Source: Blastococcus mobilis
GTDB lineage: Bacteria; Actinomycetota; Actinomycetes; Mycobacteriales; Geodermatophilaceae
Length of the DNA stretch: 64,000 nucleotides
Direction of reading: 5' to 3'
NCBI RefSeq assembly: GCF_900188025.1
Contig: NZ_FZNO01000009.1
Span: 1-64,000 of the forward strand
Below, piece after piece: positions 41,435 through 49,943 of this stretch (the first letter of the stretch is position 1; each line of letters opens with the position of its first letter). Below the pieces are notes generated by a model that was not told the origin of the DNA, made no database searches, and worked only from the letters and a program-made list of their open reading frames with translations. Position numbers and translations under genes: made by a program.

Positions 41435-41451
41435 GTGATCCGGAGGATCAC
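41435..41451 (+). repeat. Hairpin repeat R2, copy 5
   Basis: GTGATCC-GGA-GGATCAC: perfect 7-bp stem with GGA loop, preceded by GTGGCCGCGGT. It overlaps the stop codon of the convergent serB-like gene. Confidence 0.7.
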
Positions 41452-42362
41452 CAGGGAAACTTGTTGCGTCGGCGCAGCGCCACCGCACCGCCGACCAGGC
41501 CGCCGGAGAGAGCTGCCGCGGCGACGGTGGGGACCCCGATCTTCGCCGCCTTCCGGCCCGTCCGGTAGTCGCGGATCGTCCAGCCCCGCGCCCGCGCGAC
41601 CGCGCGGAGCTCGGTGTCGGGGTTGACCGCCACCGCCGTGCCGGTCAGGGACAGCATCGGCAGGTCGTTGGCGGAGTCGCTGTAGGCGGTGCAGCGGCTG
41701 AGATCCAGCCCCTCCCGCTCGGCCAGGGCGAGGACGGCCTCCGCCTTCGCGGGACCGTGCATCAGCTCGCCCACCAACCGGCCGGTGTACCTGCCGTCCA
41801 CGACCTCGGCCACGGTGCCCAGGGCGCCGGTCAGCCGCAGCCGGTGGGCGATGATCGAGGCCAGTTCGACCGGTGTCGCGGTCACCAGCCAGACGCGCTG
41901 CCCGGCGTCGAGGTGCTGCTGGGCCAGCCTGCGGGTGCCGGCCCAGATGCGGTCGGCCATCAGTTCGTCGTAGATCTCCTCGCTGGCCTGCACGATCTCC
42001 TCGACCGGGCGACCGGCGACGAACGCGAGGGCGTTCTCGCGGATGGTGTGCATGTCGTCGGCGCTCTCGTTGCCGGCGATGCGGAACTTGGCCTGCTGCC
42101 AGATGAAGCCGTAGAGGTCCCGGCTGGAGAAGTACTTCCGGGCGGCCAGTCCGCGGGCGAACCAGAACAGCGAGGCGCCCATCATCATCGTGTTGTCGAC
42201 GTCGAAGAACGCCGCGGCCGTCAGGTCCGGCGTGACGGCCGGCGGACCCGCCACCTCGGCGGCCGCCGCGGAGGCGGCCCCGGCCACGTGCGCCCGGGTC
42301 TCTTCATCGGTCACCGTCTGGGCGCGTGCGGACCGGCGGCCCGGCAACGGCACTCGCGGCAC
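41448..42362 (-). CDS. HAD-IB family phosphatase (SerB1-like) with C-terminal membrane segment
   Basis: 304 residues. HAD motifs: [20 protein letters not shown] (DxDxT), [12 protein letters not shown] (motif II), [17 protein letters not shown] and [16 protein letters not shown] (motif III). The N-terminal 45 residues are low-complexity; a hydrophobic segment near 280 ([20 protein letters not shown]) ends the protein. Resembles Rv0505c (serB1) in the same context. Phosphoserine specificity is unproven. GTG start. Confidence 0.87.
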   Translation of the reverse strand: MPRVPLPGRRSARAQTVTDEETRAHVAGAASAAAAEVAGPPAVTPDLTAAAFFDVDNTMMMGASLFWFARGLAARKYFSSRDLYGFIWQQAKFRIAGNESADDMHTIRENALAFVAGRPVEEIVQASEEIYDELMADRIWAGTRRLAQQHLDAGQRVWLVTATPVELASIIAHRLRLTGALGTVAEVVDGRYTGRLVGELMHGPAKAEAVLALAEREGLDLSRCTAYSDSANDLPMLSLTGTAVAVNPDTELRAVARARGWTIRDYRTGRKAAKIGVPTVAAAALSGGLVGGAVALRRRNKFPW

Positions 42363-42450
42363 GAGCGACCTCCCTGCGATCGATCCGCCACCCTGCTCGA
42401 GGGCCCGATGCCTGGACCCTAGCGGGATCGGTGGGGCCTGCTCCGACGGG

Positions 42451-43626
42451 TCAGCAGTTGCCGACGCCCAGGGGTGGGAGACAGACGCTCACCGAGCCGG
42501 GCGGCAGCTGGATGGTGGGACTCGAGGGCGCCTTCGGCGCCGAGGACGGCAGCGGCGGCAGCAGGCCGTCACCGGGCGTCGTCGGCGTCGGCGTCGGGAC
42601 GACCGGAGTGGGCAGCACACCCGGGCCCCCGCCGGTGCCCGGACCGGTCGTGGTCGGAACCGCCGCGGGCGGAACGGTCGGGAGCGCAGGAGTCGTCACC
42701 TCCGGGGCCGTGCCGCCGCCCGGCTGGCCGGTCCCGGGATCGGTGCCGCCGCCACCCGTCGGCCCCGGCGGGGTCACCTCGGGAGCGGCGCAGGCGGCGG
42801 GCACGGGCCCGAGGTCGTCGCTGCCCTCGACAGCCGGTCCGGCAGGGCAGGCCAGAGCCGCCTCCAGGCCGCCGGTCCGAGCACCGACCTCGGCCAGCAG
42901 CGTCAGGGACCGCTCGACAGCGTCGGCGGCGGCGTCGGGGACCAGCCCCTCGAGCGCGGCCAGCCCGCCGGCCTGCGCGAACGCCCACTCGGCGAGATCT
43001 TCCAGCGGCCGGGCGTCCTCGGTCGCGACCGCGCGTTCGGCCAGCCAGACCGCGCCCTGCTGCGTCTGCCCGTCCATCGTCCGCAGCGTCTCGAGCACCA
43101 GGGCCGGGTCAGGGCCCGTGGCCGAGACGGTCCCCCCGGCAGGGTCCGCGGGGGTCGCGGCCGGCAGGGCGGTCGCGCCGTCCGCGACGAGGGTTTCCAG
43201 CTCGTCGAGCCGGGTGCTGGCGAAATCCAGGAGCGTCCGGCCGCGGGAGTCGCCGGCCAGGGCGAGCTGCGTCTGCTCCGTGCCCCGCTTGAGGTCGTAG
43301 AGGACGTCCCCGGGACCGGCTCCGTCGGCGACGGCCACCAGCGCGGCCAGTGCGGTCACGGTCAGCGCCGCGCCGGTCAGGCCCGCGGTGAACCTCGCCC
43401 GCCGGCGAGCGGGCGGGAGCTCGGGCGCGCGTCCGGCCAGGAGGCGCTGCAGCCCCGAGGCGGGCGCCTGGGCGGGTGTGCGCACGGCGGCCATCGCGAC
43501 GAGGCGGGCGCGGGTGGCGGCGCGGAAGTCGGGGTCGGGCTCGCCGTCGAGGGAGGGAGCGAGCCGGCGCAGCGCCGCGACGGCCATGTCCTCACGGGCA
43601 TGGCCCGGGCGGTCGTACGCGCTCAC
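42451..43626 (-). CDS. rsbN: RsbN-like anti-sigma factor (DUF5667, single-pass)
   Basis: 391 residues. The N-terminal cytosolic region (1-85) contains [18 protein letters not shown]. One transmembrane helix follows (about 86-103, [21 protein letters not shown]). A DUF5667 region with [20 protein letters not shown] lies outside, then a long Pro/Thr/Gly-rich tail ending in a cysteine. In Streptomyces, RsbN is the BldN anti-sigma factor encoded next to bldN. Same pairing here. A 40-codon bridging ORF links the two genes. Confidence 0.85.
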   Translation of the reverse strand: MSAYDRPGHAREDMAVAALRRLAPSLDGEPDPDFRAATRARLVAMAAVRTPAQAPASGLQRLLAGRAPELPPARRRARFTAGLTGAALTVTALAALVAVADGAGPGDVLYDLKRGTEQTQLALAGDSRGRTLLDFASTRLDELETLVADGATALPAATPADPAGGTVSATGPDPALVLETLRTMDGQTQQGAVWLAERAVATEDARPLEDLAEWAFAQAGGLAALEGLVPDAAADAVERSLTLLAEVGARTGGLEAALACPAGPAVEGSDDLGPVPAACAAPEVTPPGPTGGGGTDPGTGQPGGGTAPEVTTPALPTVPPAAVPTTTGPGTGGGPGVLPTPVVPTPTPTTPGDGLLPPLPSSAPKAPSSPTIQLPPGSVSVCLPPLGVGNC

Positions 43627-43745
43627 CTGTGGCCTCCGGACGTCGATCCTGCGAGGAGGCCATCGCCCGGCCCACCTCGCTGCACCCGATCCAACGACGG
43701 GTCGGGGGATTCGGTTACGCCCCCGACGATCTTCTTCGCGGTCAT
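43623..43745 (-). CDS. 40-aa bridging ORF between bldN and rsbN
   Basis: Starts at an ATG overlapping the bldN stop (ATGA) and ends at a TGA overlapping the rsbN GTG (GTGA). The peptide (MTAKKIVGGVTESPDPSLDR and 20 more Gly-rich residues) resembles nothing known to me. Its existence as a stable protein is doubtful; the double overlap suggests it keeps ribosomes moving from bldN to rsbN, helping fix sigma/anti-sigma stoichiometry. Confidence 0.45.
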   Translation of the reverse strand: MTAKKIVGGVTESPDPSLDRVQRGGPGDGLLAGSTSGGHR

Positions 43746-44470
43746 TGCAGACCTTCCGGCAGGAGGCCGCCGAGGCGGCGCACCGCGCGATGCTGGAGCG
43801 CCTTGATGGCGCCGTCCTTCTTGCCCATGATCTGGGCGGTCTCGGACACCGAGAGACCGTGCAGGAAGCGCAGCACGATGCACTCCTGCTGCTCGCTGCC
43901 GAGCTGTCGGACGCACTCCAGCAGCTGCTGGTTCGTCAGGTGCTGGAGGACCGCGTCCTCGGGGCCGTCGGTGGCCCGGTCGGCGTCGCGCATGTCCGCG
44001 GTGGTGACCTCGAGCCGGTAACGGCTGCTCTTCACGTGATCGCGGATGATGTTGCGGGCGATCGTGACCAGCCAGGCGCCGACGTCCCGGCCCTGGAAGG
44101 ACAGCGAGTCGATCCGGCGGAGGGCCCGCACGAACGTCTCGCTGGTGATGTCCTCGGCGGTCGCCCGGTCGCCGACCCGGTGGTAGGCGTACCGGTGGAC
44201 CATCGTCACGTAGTGGTCGTAGAGCCGGCCGAACGCCTCCGCGTCGCCCTCCTGCGCCTGACGGACCAGCGCCCAGACATCCACGCCGGCGGGGGCCGGG
44301 GCGAGCTCGGCGAGCTCCTCCTCGGCGAGAGGCTCCGCGTCGTCGGGCCGGCTCCCGGGCGAGGGCAGGATCTCCGTGCTGGCCCGCGGATGCGGTGTGG
44401 GGCGCGGCCGCGGCGAGGGTCTCGGGCGCGAGGCGGCCGGCGGCCGCTCGGCGTCCAGCGGATGCGGCAT
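43742..44470 (-). CDS. bldN: ECF sigma factor BldN
   Basis: 242 residues. Sigma2 domain (EGDAEAFGRLYDHYVTMVHR, DITSETFVRALRRIDSLSFQ, GAWLVTIARNIIRDHVKSSR) and sigma4 (QQECIVLRFLHGLSVSETAQ, then KKDGAIKALQHRAVRRL) closely resemble Streptomyces BldN. An N-terminal Pro/Arg-rich extension (~65 residues) may be a pro-sequence as in BldN. ATG 44470 chosen: AGGAGG lies 12 bases upstream and the candidate promoter starts RNA near 44540, downstream of the alternative ATG 44578. Pairing with rsbN and the nearby rex-hem operon matches the recalled SCO3320-SCO3324 order. Confidence 0.88.
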   Translation of the reverse strand: MPHPLDAERPPAASRPRPSPRPRPTPHPRASTEILPSPGSRPDDAEPLAEEELAELAPAPAGVDVWALVRQAQEGDAEAFGRLYDHYVTMVHRYAYHRVGDRATAEDITSETFVRALRRIDSLSFQGRDVGAWLVTIARNIIRDHVKSSRYRLEVTTADMRDADRATDGPEDAVLQHLTNQQLLECVRQLGSEQQECIVLRFLHGLSVSETAQIMGKKDGAIKALQHRAVRRLGGLLPEGLQ

Positions 44471-44546
44471 GCGGGCGATCGACCTCCTCGTCGGCCCGCG
44501 TACCAGGACCGTCTCTCCCCAGCGCGTCCGACGGGGGCGGCGCGCG

Positions 44547-44575
44547 ATGCTGCGGGGCTGGTCCCATAGTGACAA
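44547..44575 (-). promoter_or_regulatory. Candidate bldN promoter
   Basis: On the minus strand TTGTCA (44575-44570), a 17-base spacer and CAGCAT (44552-44547) resemble -35 and -10 boxes, giving a leader of about 70 bases before ATG 44470. Confidence 0.4.
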
Positions 44576-44667
44576 CATCGCTACAGCCCGTCCACGCCAG
44601 CTTGCCCGAACGCACCCATCCGTGCCACCGGCGGCCGGCTCGTCGCAGCAGCTCCAACGGAGGAGAT

Positions 44668-46215
44668 GTGGAAGAGGCAGGCACGTCGCTGGCCGAACTC
44701 GTGCGGACCGCCGCCCGACGCCGACCCGAGGCGCCCGCTGTGGTCGCTGCCGACCGGCGGCTGAGCTGGGCCGAGCTGGACGCCGCCGTCGACCGGTCCG
44801 CAGCCGGGTACACGGCGCACGATCTCGCGCCCGGTGACCGGGTGGCGGTCCAGCTCCCCAACGGACTGGACTGGCTGTGCGCGGCGCTGGGTGCTCTGCG
44901 CGCCGGTCTGGTCGTCGTCCCGGTCAACACCGCCTACACCGATGCCGAGCTGGAGTACGTCCTCTCCGACTCGGGCGCCCGGCTCCTGGTGGCGGCGACC
45001 GACCGGTCCCCGGTCGCCGGGGTGCCGGTCTGCACCGGTCCGCCGGACGCCGACGGTCCGCCGCCCGAGGTGGCGATCGATCCCGAGGCGCCGTCGTTCC
45101 TGGCCTACACCAGTGGGACGACGGGCCGCCCCCGCGGCGCGATCCTGACCGCCGCCGCACTGCGGGCCAACCAGGAGCAGTGCCTGGCCATGACCCCGCC
45201 GCCGGTGCGGGAGGACGACCGGGTGCTGCTGGTCCTGCCGCTCTTCCACGTGTACGGCCTCAACGCAGGGTTCGGGCTCGTGGCCGCCACGGGTGCCTGC
45301 GCGGTGCTGCAGGAGCAGTTCGACCCACGCGCCTCGCTGACGCTCATGGCCGAGGAGCAGGTGACCGCCGTGCCGGGAGCGCCGCCGATGTACCAGGCCT
45401 GGCTGGCCACCGCCGACGCCCTCGGCAACGACGCCGAGCTGCGCCGTGGGTTCGCCGCGATGCGGATGGCCTCCTCCGGCGCCGCTCCGCTGCCCGAGGA
45501 CGTCTGGACGGCCATGCGGGACAGGGCCGCCGTCACCGTCTGGGAGGGCTACGGGCTGACCGAGGCGGCGCCGGTCGTGGCCAGCACGCTGGCCACCGGT
45601 CGGGCCAAGCCCAACTGCATCGGTGGCCCCGTGCCGGGTCTGGAGCTCGAGCTCCGCGACACCGCCATGACGGAGTCCAGTGCGGAAGGGCTGGACCCGG
45701 AGGACCACCTCGAGGGGCCCGGTGAGATCTGGCTGCGTGGTCCGAACCTCTTCGCCGGCTACTGGCCCGACGGCGCGGACGCGCCGGACGCCGACGGGTG
45801 GCTGGGCACCGGCGACCTGGCCTACCGCGACGCCGACGGCGATCTGCACCTCGTCGACCGGCGCAGCGACCTGATCCTGGTCAGCGGTTTCAACGTGTAC
45901 CCGGCGGAGGTGGAGCGGGTCCTCGACACCCATCCGGCCGTCGCGGAGAGCGCCGTCATCGGGGTACCCGACCCGCGTACCGGCGCCGCCGTCCGCGCCG
46001 TCGTCGTCGTCCGGCCCGGTGAGCACCTGACGTTCGAGGACCTCCGGGCGCACGCCGCGGAGTCGCTGGCCCGCTACAAGGTGCCGACGTCGGTGCACTT
46101 CCTGCCGGCCCTGCCACACTCGCTCACGGGCAAGGTCAGTCGGGCCCGCCTGCGGGAGCTCGGCCTGACCGGTCAGGACACGGCCGGGGACGTGGGGGTG
46201 GTCGCCGATGACTGA
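44668..46215 (+). CDS. AMP-forming acyl-CoA synthetase/ligase
   Basis: 515 residues, ANL superfamily. Core motifs: FLAYTSGTTGRPRGAIL (A3), LFHVYGLNAGFG, VWEGYGLTEAAPV (A5), WLGTGDLAYRDADGDLHLVD (A7), SGFNVYPAEVERVL (A8) and LTGKVSRARLREL with the catalytic Lys (A10). The carboxylate substrate is unknown, probably a fatty or aromatic acid. GTG start with GGAGGAG just upstream. Divergent from bldN and overlapping the glutaredoxin gene by 8 bases. Confidence 0.88.
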   Translation: MEEAGTSLAELVRTAARRRPEAPAVVAADRRLSWAELDAAVDRSAAGYTAHDLAPGDRVAVQLPNGLDWLCAALGALRAGLVVVPVNTAYTDAELEYVLSDSGARLLVAATDRSPVAGVPVCTGPPDADGPPPEVAIDPEAPSFLAYTSGTTGRPRGAILTAAALRANQEQCLAMTPPPVREDDRVLLVLPLFHVYGLNAGFGLVAATGACAVLQEQFDPRASLTLMAEEQVTAVPGAPPMYQAWLATADALGNDAELRRGFAAMRMASSGAAPLPEDVWTAMRDRAAVTVWEGYGLTEAAPVVASTLATGRAKPNCIGGPVPGLELELRDTAMTESSAEGLDPEDHLEGPGEIWLRGPNLFAGYWPDGADAPDADGWLGTGDLAYRDADGDLHLVDRRSDLILVSGFNVYPAEVERVLDTHPAVAESAVIGVPDPRTGAAVRAVVVVRPGEHLTFEDLRAHAAESLARYKVPTSVHFLPALPHSLTGKVSRARLRELGLTGQDTAGDVGVVADD

Positions 46216-46459
46216 CGCCGCGCCGCGCCTGCAGCTGCTCACCCGGGCCGGCTGTCACCTGTGCGAGACGGCCGCGGAGACGCTGGCCCGGATCGGCGGC
46301 GAGGCGGGCTTGGTCCCTGAGGTCGTCGACGTCGACGGCGATCCGGAGCTCCGGGCGGAATACGGCGATCGCGTGCCTGTCGTCCTGCTCGACGGGCAGG
46401 AGCACTCGTACTTCACCGTCGACGTCGTCCGGCTCCGGCGGGATCTGGGGATCACCTGA
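46208..46459 (+). CDS. Glutaredoxin-like DUF836 protein
   Basis: 83 residues, thioredoxin fold with redox motif CHLC (16-19, LLTRAGCHLCETAAETL) and cis-Pro loop RVPVVLLDG. Glutaredoxin family, equivalent in position to Rv0508 upstream of hemA. Overlaps the ligase gene by 8 bases. Confidence 0.87.
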   Translation: MTDAAPRLQLLTRAGCHLCETAAETLARIGGEAGLVPEVVDVDGDPELRAEYGDRVPVVLLDGQEHSYFTVDVVRLRRDLGIT

Positions 46460-46486
46460 GACGACCCCCTGCAGGGCCCCGCCGCC

Positions 46487-46540
46487 GGCCCCGTCCCGAG
46501 GCTCGCCCCGAGCGTGCGAGGGGTGAGGAGGACGGGGTCC
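46487..46540 (-). repeat. Hairpin repeat R1, copy D (inverted orientation)
   Basis: GGCCCCGTCC ... GGACGGGGTCC, 54 bases, 27 bases after the glutaredoxin stop, orientation as copy B. The inner CTCGCCCC...GGGGTGAG arms pair. Confidence 0.75.
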
Positions 46541-46666
46541 TTCTCGGTGGGGGGCAGGGGGTCCTTGCACCCCTCGATGGGGGGTCTCCGGGGGGTCGTC
46601 AGGGTGGTCTCCACCACAGCGACACCCGTACGGGCCGGTCAGCGCGCAGCGCGGCGGTCGGCAACT

Positions 46667-46695
46667 TTGTTCCTGCGTTCACAAGCGGCTAACGT
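46667..46695 (+). promoter_or_regulatory. rex promoter with overlapping Rex operator
   Basis: TTGTTC (46667-46672), 17 bases, TAACGT (46690-46695) give a standard promoter. The 18-base stretch TTGTTCCTGCGTTCACAA (46667-46684) overlays the -35 and spacer and resembles the Rex operator TTGTGAAnnnnTTCACAA, with the left half-site imperfect. This fits NADH-responsive autoregulation of rex-hem, as known in Streptomyces. Confidence 0.65.
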
Positions 46696-46800
46696 GGCGG
46701 ACGCGAGCGAGTCGCGCCCGCATCCCGATGTCTTTGGAACGTCGCTGCACTGCGCCCGGCACCCGCCGGGAGGACCGTGCGCGACTGCTGTGGAGAGCCC

Positions 46801-47478
46801 GTGATCCAGCCGCGGCCCCGGACCATCCCGGAGGCCACCGTCGCCCGCCTGGCCGTCTATCTCCGCGTGCTGACCGCTCTGGCCGACGGCGGCCGGAGCA
46901 CCGTCTCCTCCGGTGAGCTGGCCGCGGCGGCCGGCGTCAACCCCGCCGGGCTGCGCAAGGACCTCTCCCACCTCGGCCCCTGTGGCGTCCGCGGCGTCGG
47001 CTACGAGGTCCGCACCCTGAGCGATCGCATCTCGCGGGTCCTGGGCGTCGGTCGATCGCGTGCCTGTGTGCTGGTCGGTATCGGCAACCTGGGCTCCGCG
47101 CTGGCCGACTACGGCGGTTTCGGCTCCCGCGGCTTCGAGTTCGTCGGCCTGTTCGACGCCTCGCCGGCCCGCATCGGGCAGCGGATCGGCGGGCACACGG
47201 TGCGCTCGGTCGAGGAGCTGGAGGACGTCGTCGCGGCGACGCAGGCCTCCATCGGCGTCATCACGACGCCGGCCGAGGTGGCCCAGTCGGTATGTGACCG
47301 GCTGGCCGCGGCCGGGGTGAAGAGCATCCTGAACTTCGCGCCGGTCACCCTTGCCGTGCCCGCGGGCGTCGACGTGCGCAAGGTCGACCTCTCCGTGGAA
47401 CTCCAGGTCCTGGCCTTCCTCGGCCAGCAGCGGCTGGGGCGGGCGGGGCAGCTGGAGCCCGTCGAGGAGCCGGCGTGA
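46801..47478 (+). CDS. rex: Redox-sensing transcriptional repressor Rex
   Basis: 225 residues. N-terminal winged HTH (about 10-75: TIPEATVARLAVYLRVLTAL, GVNPAGLRKDLSHLG), NAD(H)-binding Rossmann domain (ACVLVGIGNLGSALADYGGF) and a C-terminal swapped helix. It represses at low NADH/NAD+. It leads the rex-hemACDB-hemL operon. GTG 46801 has GGAGA six bases upstream; a GTG at 46777 gives a non-conserved extension. Joined to hemA by repeat R4. Confidence 0.93.
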   Translation: MIQPRPRTIPEATVARLAVYLRVLTALADGGRSTVSSGELAAAAGVNPAGLRKDLSHLGPCGVRGVGYEVRTLSDRISRVLGVGRSRACVLVGIGNLGSALADYGGFGSRGFEFVGLFDASPARIGQRIGGHTVRSVEELEDVVAATQASIGVITTPAEVAQSVCDRLAAAGVKSILNFAPVTLAVPAGVDVRKVDLSVELQVLAFLGQQRLGRAGQLEPVEEPA

Positions 47479-47555
47479 ACGAGCGTGCACGTTCCGCCAT
47501 GAGTGCGGCCAGCCTGCGAATGCGGCCGACGAGCGCCCACGAGGAGGACTCATGA
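47475..47555 (+). repeat. Bridging repeat R4, copy 2 (26-codon mini-ORF)
   Basis: 81 bases, GTG overlapping the rex stop (GTGA), TGA overlapping the hemA ATG (ATGA). Peptide begins MNERARSAMSAASLR and ends TSAHEEDS, similar to copy 1 at 15004-15084 in length, frame and positions of Met-Ser, Arg and TSA-x-EE. It also supplies the hemA SD (GAGGAGG). Confidence 0.7.
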
Positions 47556-48901
47556 GCCTCCTCGCGGTGGGTGTCTCCCACCAGACGGCACCCGTGGCGC
47601 TGCTCGAGCAGTTCGCCATGGGCCCCGACGACCGGGTGAAGGCGCTGCACGAACTGGTCGGCAGCGACCACGTGAGCGAGGCCCTCGTGCTCGCGACCTG
47701 CAACCGCATCGAGGTGTTCGCCGAGGTGGACCGCTTCCACGGCGGCGTCACCGACGTCAGCCGGGTGCTGGCCCGCCAGGCCGGTGCCACGGTCGAGGAG
47801 CTCTCCCCGTACGTGACCGTCCACTACGAGGACCAGGCCGTCGCGCACCTGTTCACCGTCGCCTCCGGGCTGGACTCGATGGTGGTCGGCGAGACACAGG
47901 TGCTCGGCCAGCTGCGTGCCGCCTATGCCCTCGCGCGCGAGCAGGGCACCGTCGGGCGTGCCCTGCACCCGGTCGCGCAGCGGGCGTTGCGGGTGGGCAA
48001 GCGGGTGCACACCGAGACCGGCATCGACCGGGCCGGTGCGTCGCTGGTCTCCGTGGCCCTCGACCGGGCCGAGCACGTCATCGGCAGCCTGCGCGACCGT
48101 GCCGTCCTCGTCGTCGGCGCCGGGTCCATGGGGGCCCTGGCGGCCACGACGCTCGCCCGCCGGGATGCCGCGGTCGTGGTCAGCAGCCGGACCGAGGCCT
48201 CCGCCGCCCGGCTGGCCGACAGCGTCGGCGGTCGCGCCGCTGACCTCGCCGACCTGACCATGGAGCTCGCTGCCGCCGACGTCCTGGTCACCTGCACCGG
48301 CGCCACCGGCCTGGTGGTCGGCACGGACGTCGTCGCCGATGCGATGTCGGACCGGGACGGGCGGCCCCTGGTCGTCGTCGACCTCGCCCTGCCCCGGGAC
48401 GTCGACCCGGGCGTCGCCGCGTTGCCGGGCGTGCACGTCGTGGATCTGGCGCTGTTGCAGGGGGAGCGTGCCGCCACGCCGGGCCGGCCCACCGCCGGCC
48501 CCGTTGCCGCCGACGACATCGCCGCCGCCCACGCGCTCGTGGAGACCGAGACCGCGCTGCTGCGTGCGGAGCGGCAGGCCGCCGAGGTCGCGCCGACGGT
48601 GTCGGCCCTGCGCAGCCAGGCCGCCGAGGTGGTCGACGCCGAGCTGCTGCGGCTGTCCACGCGGCTGCCCGACCTGGACGCCCGCGCTCGCGCCGAGATC
48701 GCCCGTACCGTCCGCCGGGTCGTGGACAAGCTGCTGCACGAGCCCACCGTGCGGGTCAAGGCACTGGCCGCGACGTCGGGGGAGACCGATTACGCGGGGG
48801 CTCTCCGGGCGCTGTTCGGCCTCGGGATCGACACCCCGGTGGAGGTCCTGTCCGACGCGGTGACCGTCGACCCCGAGTTGCGGGCGGGGGAGGCATCGTG
48901 A
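47552..48901 (+). CDS. hemA: Glutamyl-tRNA reductase
   Basis: 449 residues. First step of C5-pathway tetrapyrrole synthesis: NADPH reduction of Glu-tRNA to glutamate semialdehyde. Catalytic C50 in [22 protein letters not shown] near 110, NADPH domain [19 protein letters not shown], then a helical dimerisation domain. Coupled to hemC by GTGA. Confidence 0.96.
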   Translation: MSLLAVGVSHQTAPVALLEQFAMGPDDRVKALHELVGSDHVSEALVLATCNRIEVFAEVDRFHGGVTDVSRVLARQAGATVEELSPYVTVHYEDQAVAHLFTVASGLDSMVVGETQVLGQLRAAYALAREQGTVGRALHPVAQRALRVGKRVHTETGIDRAGASLVSVALDRAEHVIGSLRDRAVLVVGAGSMGALAATTLARRDAAVVVSSRTEASAARLADSVGGRAADLADLTMELAAADVLVTCTGATGLVVGTDVVADAMSDRDGRPLVVVDLALPRDVDPGVAALPGVHVVDLALLQGERAATPGRPTAGPVAADDIAAAHALVETETALLRAERQAAEVAPTVSALRSQAAEVVDAELLRLSTRLPDLDARARAEIARTVRRVVDKLLHEPTVRVKALAATSGETDYAGALRALFGLGIDTPVEVLSDAVTVDPELRAGEAS

Positions 48902-49854
48902 CCACCTCCACCGTCACGACCACGCTGCGGCTCGGGACCCGGGCCAGCGAGCTGGCCCGCACGCAGTCCCAGACCGTCGCCGACGCCATCACCGCGGCCA
49001 CCGGCGCGGCGGTCGAACTCGTGCCGATCGTGACCCAGGGCGACCGCTCGTCGGCCGCCATCGCGCAGCTGGGCGGCACGGGCGTCTTCGTGGCCGCGCT
49101 CCGCGAGGCGCTCCTGGCCGGTGAGGTGGATCTCGCCGTGCACAGCTACAAGGACCTCCCCACCGCACCCGAGCCGGGGCTGATCATCGCCGCCGTCCCC
49201 GACCGGGAGGACCCCCGCGACGCGCTGGTCGCCCGGGACGGCCTCATCCTCGGCGAACTGCCACCGGGGTCGAAGGTGGGCACCGGTGCGCCCCGCCGGG
49301 TCGCCCAGCTGCGCGCCCTCGGCCTGGGGCTGGACGTCGTCCCGATCCGGGGCAACGTCGACACCCGCCTGGGTCGTGTGGTCGGGTCGGGTGGGGAGGG
49401 CGCAGATCTCGATGCCGTCGTCCTCGCCCGGGCCGGCCTCAGCCGGCTCGGCCGGCTCGGGATGATCACCGAGACCCTCGACCCGCTGCAGGTGCTGCCC
49501 GCCCCTGCCCAGGGGGCCCTCGCCGTGGAGTGCCGGACGAGTGACGCCCGCACCCGGGAGCTGCTCGGGCGGCTGGAGAACTCCGCAGCCCGCGCGTGCG
49601 TGCTGGCCGAACGCAGCACGCTGGCGACGCTCGAGGCGGGGTGCAGCGCCCCGGTCGCCGCCTACGCCGAGGTGGCCGAGGGAGACCACGGTCCCGAGCT
49701 GTTCCTGCGCGCCTCGGTGACCGCCATCGACGGCAGTGACGCCGTCCGTGGCTCGATCACCGGACCGCTGCCGGAGGCCGTCGCCCTCGGGCGGGCCCTG
49801 GCAGCCGAACTCCTCGACCGCGGCGCGGTCGAGCTGATGGCGGTCACCCCATGA
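48898..49854 (+). CDS. hemC: Porphobilinogen deaminase (hydroxymethylbilane synthase)
   Basis: 318 residues. Polymerises four porphobilinogens. Motifs [26 protein letters not shown] (catalytic Asp region), [10 protein letters not shown], and dipyrromethane-cofactor Cys249 in [17 protein letters not shown] start overlaps hemA. Confidence 0.96.
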   Translation: MTTSTVTTTLRLGTRASELARTQSQTVADAITAATGAAVELVPIVTQGDRSSAAIAQLGGTGVFVAALREALLAGEVDLAVHSYKDLPTAPEPGLIIAAVPDREDPRDALVARDGLILGELPPGSKVGTGAPRRVAQLRALGLGLDVVPIRGNVDTRLGRVVGSGGEGADLDAVVLARAGLSRLGRLGMITETLDPLQVLPAPAQGALAVECRTSDARTRELLGRLENSAARACVLAERSTLATLEAGCSAPVAAYAEVAEGDHGPELFLRASVTAIDGSDAVRGSITGPLPEAVALGRALAAELLDRGAVELMAVTP

Positions 49855-49943
49855 CCGCCGCATTCCCCCAGACCCCCGCACAACAGGCCCTCCGGGCCAT
49901 GACACATGCCCCTTCCGGGGCCAGGATCAGGAGCACGCGATGA
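49851..49943 (+). CDS. 30-aa bridging ORF between hemC and hemD
   Basis: ATG at 49851 overlaps the hemC stop (ATGA) and the TGA at 49941-49943 overlaps the hemD ATG (ATGA). The peptide ([20 protein letters not shown] plus ten residues) is unrelated in sequence to repeat R4. The hemD SD (AGGAG) lies inside it. Probably a translational bridge and not a functional protein. Confidence 0.4.
   Translation: MTAAFPQTPAQQALRAMTHAPSGARIRSTR

Noticed and set aside
28852-41451. CRISPR-like array from the recurring GGA-loop hairpins
   Set aside because: Copies are not regularly spaced, are not identical, lie in separate spacers and have no cas genes.
46514-46804. A 96-codon ORF between glutaredoxin and rex
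   Set aside because: It starts inside repeat R1 copy D and runs over the Rex promoter; composition and position argue against coding.
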